Below are positions 58,206-64,000 of a stretch of DNA of 64,000 bases, piece after piece. The translations under genes were made by a program, and so were the position numbers. Origin of the DNA: Anaerolineales bacterium (GTDB lineage: Bacteria; Chloroflexota; Anaerolineae; Aggregatilineales; J027); NCBI GenBank assembly GCA_020634155.1, contig JACKCI010000001.1, positions 1 through 64,000 on the forward strand. The letters run 5' to 3'. Numbering within the stretch: the stretch's first letter is position 1; every line of letters starts with the position of its first letter. A model generated the notes under the pieces. The model saw nothing but the letters and a program-made list of their open reading frames with translations. It did not search any database and was not told where the DNA came from.

Positions 58206-58950
58206 CTTGATTCTCCATGTTCGCGTTGTGATAGGCGACGTGGGTTAAGGTCAAGCCGTGTGCTGGAGCACTTGGCCCAGCCTGTGACCGATCAGCCGCC
58301 CAAAACGCCTCTTTAAATTGCTCAAGGCTCATCTTGCCCCGCCCGACATCTATCAGCGTACCAACGATACTACGCACCATGCGCTGTAAGAAGGCATTGG
58401 CTGTGATAGATACCCGTATTTCATCCCCGCTAGGTTCAACCGCGATCGCATATACATGGCGAATGGTATTGGTGCCTTGGGGCGGTTGCCCAAAGGTCGC
58501 AAAGTCATGTTCGCCTATCAACACCTCGGCAGCCATTGACATTGTTTCAATAGCCAATGGCGTAAACCAGTGCCATGCAAAGCGATCCCGTAACGGGTCA
58601 CGGGCGGGAGCAGTATATACTCTGTAAAGGTACGTCCGGCTGAGAGCATCAAACCGAACATGAAATTGGTGGTCTGCCACCCCTATTTGCTGAAGCGCAA
58701 TATCAGGTGGCAGATAGTGATTCAATGCTTGAAGAAGACGGTGAACGGGGTGTTGCCACTCCATATCCCACATGATGACCTGCCCGTTGGCATGGACTCC
58801 TGTATCGGTACGGCCTGCCCCCATACACCCTATAGGATGATGGGCAACGGTGGTCAAGGCGTCTTCAACTGACGCTTGGATTGTAGGTAAGCCTTTGGCC
58901 TGTCGCTGGAAGCCATTATAGGCGGTTCCTTCATAGGCAAGGCGAGCCAC
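58195..58950 (-). CDS. truA: tRNA pseudouridine(38-40) synthase
   Basis: This 251-residue enzyme isomerises uridines 38-40 in the tRNA anticodon arm. It opens LAYEGTAYNGFQRQ; the catalytic Asp lies in GAGRTDTGVHANGQV, and the C-terminal half has FATFGQPPQGTNTIR and FLQRMVRSIVGTLIDVGRG. It sits between rplQ (15 bases upstream) and rplM (11-base overlap), a common arrangement. Confidence 0.97.
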   Translation of the reverse strand: MARLAYEGTAYNGFQRQAKGLPTIQASVEDALTTVAHHPIGCMGAGRTDTGVHANGQVIMWDMEWQHPVHRLLQALNHYLPPDIALQQIGVADHQFHVRFDALSRTYLYRVYTAPARDPLRDRFAWHWFTPLAIETMSMAAEVLIGEHDFATFGQPPQGTNTIRHVYAIAVEPSGDEIRVSITANAFLQRMVRSIVGTLIDVGRGKMSLEQFKEAFWAADRSQAGPSAPAHGLTLTHVAYHNANMENQDEV

Positions 58951-58965
58951 AAAACGCGGCAGTGC

Positions 58966-59361
58966 TTACTCCTCTTCGTTTTCAGGGAGCAGTTCAAGCA
59001 GAACCATCATGGCACCATCACCCTTGCGTGGCCCCAGCTTATAGCGGCGGGTATAACCACCCGGACGCTCGGCATAGCGAGGAGCCAATTCGTCAAAGAT
59101 TTTGTGCATCATGACTTGATTATTGCCAAGGCGCGCCCGAATGATGCGACGGACATGGATTGCCCGATTGGGATCAGGATGGGCAAGCGCACGTTTGGCC
59201 TTGGTAATGAGCTTTTCAACTTCGCTGCGAATCGCGTCGGCTTTGGCGTCGGTGGTCTTGATGCGCTCATGCTCAATAAGAGCGCACATCAGGTTGCGAC
59301 GCAGCGATTTGCGGTGGTCGAAATCACGACCGAGTTTTTTTCCAGCTACTTGATGTCGCAT
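58966..59361 (-). CDS. rplQ: 50S ribosomal protein L17
   Basis: This 131-residue L17 begins MRHQVAGKKLGRDFDHRKSL and contains TDAKADAIRSEVEKLITKAK and RPGGYTRRYKLGPRKGDGA. It follows rpoA by 12 bases in the usual order. The C-terminus ends in an acidic NEEE, slightly longer than minimal L17. Confidence 0.98.
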   Translation of the reverse strand: MRHQVAGKKLGRDFDHRKSLRRNLMCALIEHERIKTTDAKADAIRSEVEKLITKAKRALAHPDPNRAIHVRRIIRARLGNNQVMMHKIFDELAPRYAERPGGYTRRYKLGPRKGDGAMMVLLELLPENEEE

Positions 59362-59373
59362 GATCGTTAATCC

Positions 59374-60351
59374 TTATTTCGAGGATTCTTCCTCTTCTTC
59401 AGGTAAGAAGCCCTTCGCCCGTAAGACGCTCTTCAATTCCTCCAGCGATTTTTCGCCAAAGTTGCGGATGGCAAGCATCGCATCCGGGCCACGTTCCAAC
59501 ATTTCTAGCACTTCACCCACATTGGTGATACCCGTCCGCTTCAACGAATTGAAGACGCGGACACTCAGATCCAGTTGTTCAATGGGAATTTCATAGACTT
59601 CTGGTGGTAACCCCGTTTGCTCGATGATGGGTTCGGGTTCGTCGGGTTGCCCAAGGGTAATGGTCGGGTCAACCTTGGCGATAATCCCCAAATGATCGAT
59701 TAAGATGCGAGCAGCTTGGCTCATCGCATCTTCCGGCGCAATGGTTCCATCCGTCCAGATTTCGAGAATGAGGCGGTCATAGTTGGTTTTCTGCCCGACA
59801 CGTGCCCGCTCCACCCGATAGTTGACTTTCTTAATCGGGCTGTAGATGGCATCGACAGGCATTTCACCGATGGGCAAGCGCCCGCGTTCTTCAGCAGGTG
59901 AATAGCCACGCCCTGCTTCAACATTAAATTCCATCTGCACGGTGGCATTGGATGAATCAATGGTAAAGAGATAAAGATCGGGGTTGATAATCTCGACCTC
60001 GGGTGGGGTTTGGATGTCTGCCGCCGTAATTACCCCTTCACCATGCACAGTCAAGTTCAGCCGTGCGGTTTCGGTATTCATCAATTTCAGACGCAACTTC
60101 TTGATCTGCAAGATGAGTTGAGTCATGTCTTCTTTCACGTTGGGGATCGCTGAAAATTCATGCGAGACACCCATAACGCGAACGGTTGTGATGGCTGCCC
60201 CCTCCAACGAAGAGAGCAGCACACGGCGGAGGGCATTGCCAACCGTTGTGCCATACCCACGCTCTAGGGGGCCGATATTAAAGCGCCCGTAGTTCTGGGT
60301 TTTGGCATCACCTTCAATTTTCGGTAGCACCATGTTATTGAGTGTCACCAA
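59374..60351 (-). CDS. rpoA: RNA polymerase alpha subunit
   Basis: This 325-residue protein has the N-terminal dimerisation domain (YGRFNIGPLERGYGTTVGNALRRVLLSSLEGA) and the C-terminal domain that touches UP elements and activators (LDLSVRVFNSLKRTGITNVG, RNFGEKSLEELKSVL). It lies between rpsD and rplQ as in most bacteria. The acidic tail EEEEESSK is a little unusual but harmless. Confidence 0.98.
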   Translation of the reverse strand: MVTLNNMVLPKIEGDAKTQNYGRFNIGPLERGYGTTVGNALRRVLLSSLEGAAITTVRVMGVSHEFSAIPNVKEDMTQLILQIKKLRLKLMNTETARLNLTVHGEGVITAADIQTPPEVEIINPDLYLFTIDSSNATVQMEFNVEAGRGYSPAEERGRLPIGEMPVDAIYSPIKKVNYRVERARVGQKTNYDRLILEIWTDGTIAPEDAMSQAARILIDHLGIIAKVDPTITLGQPDEPEPIIEQTGLPPEVYEIPIEQLDLSVRVFNSLKRTGITNVGEVLEMLERGPDAMLAIRNFGEKSLEELKSVLRAKGFLPEEEEESSK

Positions 60352-60366
60352 CCGCCTCCAAAGGGT

Positions 60367-61008
60367 TTATCGGGAATAGTATTCCACGATTAGCTGTTCA
60401 TTAATGGGGGAGTCAATCTCACGGCGTTCTGGTAAACGGACAACGGTACCTTTGAGTGCATTGAGATCAAGACTGCACCATTCGGGCGCAGACGGGCGAG
60501 CCTCAACATAGGCATTAATTTCACGGAAATACTTGCGATTGCGGCTGCCATCACGCACCGTGATTTCGTCACCGGGGCGTAGCAAATAGGAGGGGATGTT
60601 GGTCTTTACCCCGTTAATCATGAAATGTCCGTGCTGAACCAGTTGGCGGGCATGATTGCGAGAATCTGCCAAGCCAAGCCGATAAATCACATTGTCCAAG
60701 CGTGATTCCAACAACATGAGTAAGTTCGCGCCCGTCAAACCGGAGCGGGTCTGCGCGGTACGGAAGTAGCGACGGAACTGGCGCTCTAGCACGCCATAAA
60801 TCCGGCGAGCCTTTTGCTTTTCACGTAACTGTAGGGCAAAGTCAGAGGCACGCCCACGACGAAATTGCGTGTCACGGCCATGCGCCCCGGGGGGATAGGA
60901 ACGGCGTTCAAACGAACATTTGGGCGAAAGGCAGCGCGAGCCTTTCAAAAAGAGTTTTTCGCCTTCGCGGCGACAAAGCTTACAAACAGGTCCAGTATAT
61001 CTTGCCAT
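60367..61008 (-). CDS. rpsD: 30S ribosomal protein S4 (zinc-binding form)
   Basis: This 213-residue S4 starts MARYTGPVCKLCRREGEKLFLKG at 61008, where GGAGGAA precedes it. Four Cys (C-x2-C and C-x3-x-C in CLSPKC) form a zinc site, the C+ form of S4. The S4 RNA-binding domain reads LDNVIYRLGLADSRNHARQLVQHGHFMING. S4 is a common autogenous regulator of the alpha operon, which matters for the hairpins between rpsM and rpsK. Confidence 0.97.
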   Translation of the reverse strand: MARYTGPVCKLCRREGEKLFLKGSRCLSPKCSFERRSYPPGAHGRDTQFRRGRASDFALQLREKQKARRIYGVLERQFRRYFRTAQTRSGLTGANLLMLLESRLDNVIYRLGLADSRNHARQLVQHGHFMINGVKTNIPSYLLRPGDEITVRDGSRNRKYFREINAYVEARPSAPEWCSLDLNALKGTVVRLPERREIDSPINEQLIVEYYSR

Positions 61009-61081
61009 TGTTAATGGCTTCCTCCACACACGGTGTGTGTTTACACCAGCATTGGTTAAATACGATTAAGAGTAAATCTAG

Positions 61082-61468
61082 CTAGACGCGACGACGTTTC
61101 GGTGGACGTACCCCATTGTGGGGGACGGGCGTAACATCAGCAATCGAGCGTACCTTGATACCGCAACCTTGAATAGCGCGGATCGCTTGTTCACGGCCCG
61201 GTCCGGGACCCTTAACGAGGATATCAACCTCTTGCATACCATGCTCTTTTGCCACTTCACAGGCTTGGGTAGCCGCCAAACGCGCCGCATAGGGTGTACT
61301 CTTGCGGCTGCCTTTGAAGCCACTGGTGCCAGCACTGGCCCAACTAATCACGTTGCCTTGTTGGTCGGTCATCGTGACGATGGTGTTGTTAAAAGTCGCA
61401 TGGATATGGGCCTGACCGTAGGGCACGTTTTTCTTGATTTTCTTAGGCCCAGAACGCCTTCTTCCCAT
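61082..61468 (-). CDS. rpsK: 30S ribosomal protein S11
   Basis: This 128-residue S11 starts MGRRRSGPKKIKKNVPYGQAHI at 61468 (AAGGAGAAAGG upstream). It contains NNTIVTMTDQQGNVISWASAG, KGSRKSTPYAARLAA and the C-terminal PHNGVRPPKRRRV. A 170-base gap to rpsM upstream is unusually large for this operon and holds several hairpins. Confidence 0.98.
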   Translation of the reverse strand: MGRRRSGPKKIKKNVPYGQAHIHATFNNTIVTMTDQQGNVISWASAGTSGFKGSRKSTPYAARLAATQACEVAKEHGMQEVDILVKGPGPGREQAIRAIQGCGIKVRSIADVTPVPHNGVRPPKRRRV

Positions 61469-61492
61469 AACCTTTCTCCTTAGACACAAATA

Positions 61493-61600
61493 ATAAGCCT
61501 CGAAAGGCTTATCATCTACTCACTTCAGTGACGTAATACTCATGTTTAGGGACATGAGGGGCTGTCTTCTAGCCAAACGGCAAGCCGTTGACCGAGACAG
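61493..61600 (-). ncRNA. structured leader or inter-cistronic RNA element between rpsM and rpsK (candidate)
   Basis: Inverted repeats line up in this short gap: ATAAGCC (61493-61499) / GGCTTAT (61506-61512); CACT/AGTG (61521-61530); CTCATG (61539-61544) / CATGAG (61553-61558); AACGGC (61576-61581) / GCCGTT (61584-61589). The last is enclosed by CTGTC (61562-61566) / GACAG (61596-61600). The RNA is transcribed on the minus strand. A ribosomal protein autoregulatory site (S4, S11 or S13) is the most natural guess. The family is not recognised. Confidence 0.4.
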
Positions 61601-61638
61601 GCTGAGGTCACGTCCAACCTCAACAATAAACGAAACGA

Positions 61639-62025
61639 TTACTTCTTCTTTGCCCCACGCCGACGACCACGCCCCGGAACAGTCTTACGGGGGCCACGTC
61701 GTGTACGTGCATTGGTGCGGGTTCGTTGACCGCGGGCCGGAAGGTTATGACGATGCCGTAGACCACGATAGGAACCGATTTCAATTAGGCGCTTAATGTT
61801 CATTTGAACTTCACGCCGCAGGTCGGCTTCTAGTACATATTGGCCGCACGCTTCCCGCAGACGAAGCACTTCTTCTTCGGTCAAGTCTTTGACGCGGGTG
61901 GAAGGATCAACGCCGGTTTGTTGCAGGATGGCTTCGCTTCTCGTTCTCCCGATCCCGTATATGTAGGTCAACCCCACGACGATGCGCTTGTTGCGGGGCA
62001 AGTCTACACCTTGAATACGAGCCAT
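61639..62025 (-). CDS. rpsM: 30S ribosomal protein S13
   Basis: This 128-residue S13 reads MARIQGVDLPRNKRIVVGLTY at the start, then IEIGSYRGLRHRHNLPARGQRT (split) and the basic C-terminal tail ARTRRGPRKTVPGRGRRRG. rpmJ and infA, which usually precede rpsM, are missing between map and this gene (73-base gap). Confidence 0.98.
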   Translation of the reverse strand: MARIQGVDLPRNKRIVVGLTYIYGIGRTRSEAILQQTGVDPSTRVKDLTEEEVLRLREACGQYVLEADLRREVQMNIKRLIEIGSYRGLRHRHNLPARGQRTRTNARTRRGPRKTVPGRGRRRGAKKK

Positions 62026-62098
62026 AGGATAGGTAAACTCCTCACTTTAGCATTCGGACATTATATCAAAAACGACACATGCTGACTAGGCTTGATTT

Positions 62099-62881
62099 CT
62101 AGAGAACCGTTAAAATGAGCGGTTCACCTTCAGTAATAGCGATGGTATGTTCAAAGTGGGCACACAATGACCCATCTTCGGTAACCACCGTCCATTCATC
62201 ATCAAGCACACGGGTTTCTGGACGACCAGCATTAACCATTGGCTCCAACGCGAAGGTCATCCCCGGTTTAAGAGCCGCCGCCTTCCAGCCACGAATCTTC
62301 CGCATAGGCCACCAGTTCGGCACTTGAGGCTCTTCGTGCATCTTGCGCCCCACGCCATGACCAGTGTATTCCCGCACAACACTGCACCCGCGCTTCTCCA
62401 CGTAATGTTGAATACTCTTGGAGACATCGCTGGTGTAGTTGCCAACGGTAGCGTTGCGGATACCTTCATATAAAGCGGCTTCGGTGATGTCCAGCAAGCG
62501 CTGGGCTTCTTTGCTAATCTTCCCGACACCCATCGAAAAGGCGGCATCTCCTACAAACCCTTTGTAAATCACGCCGACGTCAAGGCTGACAATATCACCC
62601 TCGGTCAAAATGCGTTGGGGGTTGGGAATCCCATGCACCAACTCATCATTGATACAAGTGGTGATATGAGCAGGAAATGGATTCTGACTGCCATAGGGAT
62701 AGCCAATAAAAGCAGAGACAGCCCCATGACTCTCCATAACTTTGAGCGCAACTTGGTCAAGTTCCCATGTGCTGATACCGGGTTTAACGGCCTCACGCAG
62801 GGCTTCATGACAGCGGGCTACAATACGCCCCGCCTCACGCATCGCCATGATTTCTTCAGAGTTTTTGTAGTGAATTGCCAT
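62099..62881 (-). CDS. map: methionine aminopeptidase, type I
   Basis: This 260-residue metalloprotease removes N-terminal Met from nascent proteins. The metal ligands fall in SLDVGVIYKGFVGDAAFS, TGHGVGRKMHEEP, TFALEPMVNAG and HFEHTIAITEGEP. It begins 6 bases after the adk stop in the classic secY-adk-map order. Confidence 0.98.
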   Translation of the reverse strand: MAIHYKNSEEIMAMREAGRIVARCHEALREAVKPGISTWELDQVALKVMESHGAVSAFIGYPYGSQNPFPAHITTCINDELVHGIPNPQRILTEGDIVSLDVGVIYKGFVGDAAFSMGVGKISKEAQRLLDITEAALYEGIRNATVGNYTSDVSKSIQHYVEKRGCSVVREYTGHGVGRKMHEEPQVPNWWPMRKIRGWKAAALKPGMTFALEPMVNAGRPETRVLDDEWTVVTEDGSLCAHFEHTIAITEGEPLILTVL

Positions 62882-62887
62882 GCTGAT

Positions 62888-63550
62888 TTATTCCATCAAG
62901 GTGGTATCAATCGCCGCGATAACAGCCTCCGCTACAGCGTTAATGGCTTGATCGGCGTCAATTTCCTTGAGCAAACCCCGTTCACGATAGTAGTCGATTA
63001 GGGGTGCAGTTTGCGTAAAGTACAGGTCAATCCGACGCTCAACAGCCTCACGGTTGTCGTCATCGCGTTGGATTAAGGGCAGACCATCGACATCATCGAC
63101 ACCCTCAACTTGAGGGGGATTGAAGTAGATATTGTAAACACGCTGCTTGTCTTGCGAATAACGCCGCCCTTCAGTGCGTTTAATCGCGGTTTCTCGGTCA
63201 AGTTCTAGGATGATGGCTGCGGTGATGCGTTCTTGGTATTGGGCTAAGAGTGTATCAAGGTACTGGGCTTGGTCACGGTTGCGTGGATACCCATCGAAAA
63301 TCACGCCACTCGCGGCGTCCGGCTTTTGAATGCGCTCTTTGACCATTTCATTGGTAACTTCATCGGGGATAAGCTCACCCTTAGCCATCAGGTCTTGTAC
63401 CCGACGTGCCAGCGGCGTGTCTTCTGTTTTCATCGCCCGAAAGAGGTCACCAGTTGAAAGATGGAGCAAACCGAGTTTTTCTTTGAGTATAACTGCCTGT
63501 GTGCCCTTGCCTGCTCCTTGAACACCCATCAGAACAATATAAGTACCCAT
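62888..63550 (-). CDS. adk: adenylate kinase
   Basis: This 220-residue kinase balances AMP, ADP and ATP. P-loop MGVQGAGKGTQA, AMP-binding LHLSTGDLFRAM and the FDGYPRNRDQAQ segment are visible. The long LID lacks zinc-binding Cys. ATG 63550 is preferred to 63556 because AAAGGA lies only at the proper distance from the second. A perfect 10-bp hairpin (63571-63602) separates it from secY. Confidence 0.97.
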   Translation of the reverse strand: MGTYIVLMGVQGAGKGTQAVILKEKLGLLHLSTGDLFRAMKTEDTPLARRVQDLMAKGELIPDEVTNEMVKERIQKPDAASGVIFDGYPRNRDQAQYLDTLLAQYQERITAAIILELDRETAIKRTEGRRYSQDKQRVYNIYFNPPQVEGVDDVDGLPLIQRDDDNREAVERRIDLYFTQTAPLIDYYRERGLLKEIDADQAINAVAEAVIAAIDTTLME

Positions 63551-63570
63551 CTGCATCCTTTCTCAAAAGT

Positions 63571-63602
63571 GGCTTGTAGGCAACAGCCGTTACCTACAAG
63601 CC
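63571..63602 (-). terminator. hairpin between secY and adk (attenuator or processing site)
   Basis: A perfect 10-bp inverted repeat GGCTTGTAGG (63571-63580) / CCTACAAGCC (63593-63602) with a 12-base loop lies between the secY stop and the adk ribosome site. On the minus strand it is followed by ACTTTTGAG, a weak T-run. Because adk and map lie downstream in the same operon, partial termination or RNA processing is more likely than a full stop. Confidence 0.5.
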
Positions 63603-63610
63603 AGAGGCGG

Positions 63611-64000
63611 CTACCGACGCAGGAAGCCGTCGTAATTTCTCATCATTAATTGCGCTTCAAGCTGGCGCATGGTGTCGATAACTACACCGACTACGATGAT
63701 CAAGCCTGCGGGGCCAACGACGGCTGCCGCATTATTGGCTGTACCCTGAGTCGCTGCGGTTGAGTCCAACAGGATACCGTTCACAACCTGAATAATACCG
63801 GGCATGATTGCTACCCCGCCAAGGAACAGCGCCCCAACTAAGGTGATACGGCGCACAACCGTTGTGATATAGTCTTGGGTGCGGCGTCCGGGGCGAATAC
63901 CGGGAATAAACCCGCCATTCTTTTGCAGGTTCTCCGCTAGATTCTGGTTTTGAATCATGATGTCGGTATAGAAGTAGGTGAAGGCTACGACCAGAATGAA
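63611..64000 (-). CDS. secY: preprotein translocase subunit SecY, C-terminal part (cut by window edge)
   Basis: The frame is open to the window end, and 129 C-terminal residues are visible. SecY is the channel of the general secretion pathway. Visible features are FTYFYTDIMIQNQNLAENLQKNGGF and IPGIRPGRRTQDYI, which match the region before TM9-TM10, then two TM segments and the conserved RNYDGFLRR tail. It heads the visible part of the ribosomal operon. Confidence 0.96.
   Translation of the reverse strand, partial: FILVVAFTYFYTDIMIQNQNLAENLQKNGGFIPGIRPGRRTQDYITTVVRRITLVGALFLGGVAIMPGIIQVVNGILLDSTAATQGTANNAAAVVGPAGLIIVVGVVIDTMRQLEAQLMMRNYDGFLRR

Overview
The window looks like a chromosomal piece of a bacterium of the phylum Chloroflexota, probably an Anaerolineae-type lineage. 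This placement is an inference from gene content, not a phylogeny. It rests on Elp3 joined to a GNAT domain, a type 2 IPP isomerase, an archaeal-type glycogen debranching enzyme, HEAT-repeat proteins, secreted SH3b proteins with long Thr/Pro linkers, and a large Opp/Dpp peptide transporter. Most of the window is dense housekeeping DNA with many ATGA-type start/stop overlaps. The stretch from about 500 to 7600 is visibly more AT-rich and holds accessory genes.

Region 1 (1-7603): the 3' end of fabD, then a lasso-peptide biosynthetic locus. It contains B2 leader peptidase (759-1238), asparagine-synthetase-like cyclase C (1375-3363), a 42-residue precursor A that is too short for a standard gene call (4850-4978), an HPr-kinase-like tailoring kinase K (5048-5971) and PqqD-like recognition protein B1 (6066-7603). 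Two identical 1247-bp IS3-family elements have landed in it, each with its own 3-bp target duplication. One separates a strong promoter from the precursor gene. The other splits B1, and removing it with one target copy restores an exact 95-codon frame.

Region 2 (7800-21900): acpP, fni, a minus-strand elp3-TPR-hemW-lipoprotein operon whose start codon overlaps that of a divergent Trm9-like methyltransferase, a TetR/YceI pair with matching palindromic operators, a dihaem cytochrome c, glpD and glpK, and a HEAT-repeat protein.

Region 3 (21937-28711): a five-gene peptide ABC transporter operon with two architectural oddities. The substrate-binding protein is circularly permuted: its canonical N-terminal lobe is at the C-terminus. 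The OppC-type permease carries a roughly 350-residue WD40-like propeller between TM1 and the rest of the permease. These are the strongest candidates for something undescribed.

Region 4 (28833-44646): a DUF4062-TM-TPR protein, a secreted helical-repeat protein, a gnd-zwf-pgl-debranching enzyme operon, a GNAT/enolase-superfamily pair resembling an N-succinylamino-acid racemase module, the methylmalonyl-CoA mutase catalytic subunit, an ECF sigma factor coupled to an unknown protein, and a B12-binding radical SAM protein.

Region 5 (44682-57285): a lipoprotein whose 42-bp repeat array contains a 2-nt frameshift, a GAF histidine kinase, holB, an SH3b secreted protein, a CNNM/CorC-type protein, cdd, recO, a fructosamine-kinase-like protein, a tyrosine phosphatase, a CDP-alcohol phosphatidyltransferase, tRNA-Pro(CGG) and mazG.

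Region 6 (57307-64000): the end of the alpha/spc ribosomal operon on the minus strand (secY-adk-map-rpsM-rpsK-rpsD-rpoA-rplQ-truA-rplM-rpsI), closed by a clear terminator. infA and rpmJ are not at their usual place, and the rpsM-rpsK gap is packed with hairpins.
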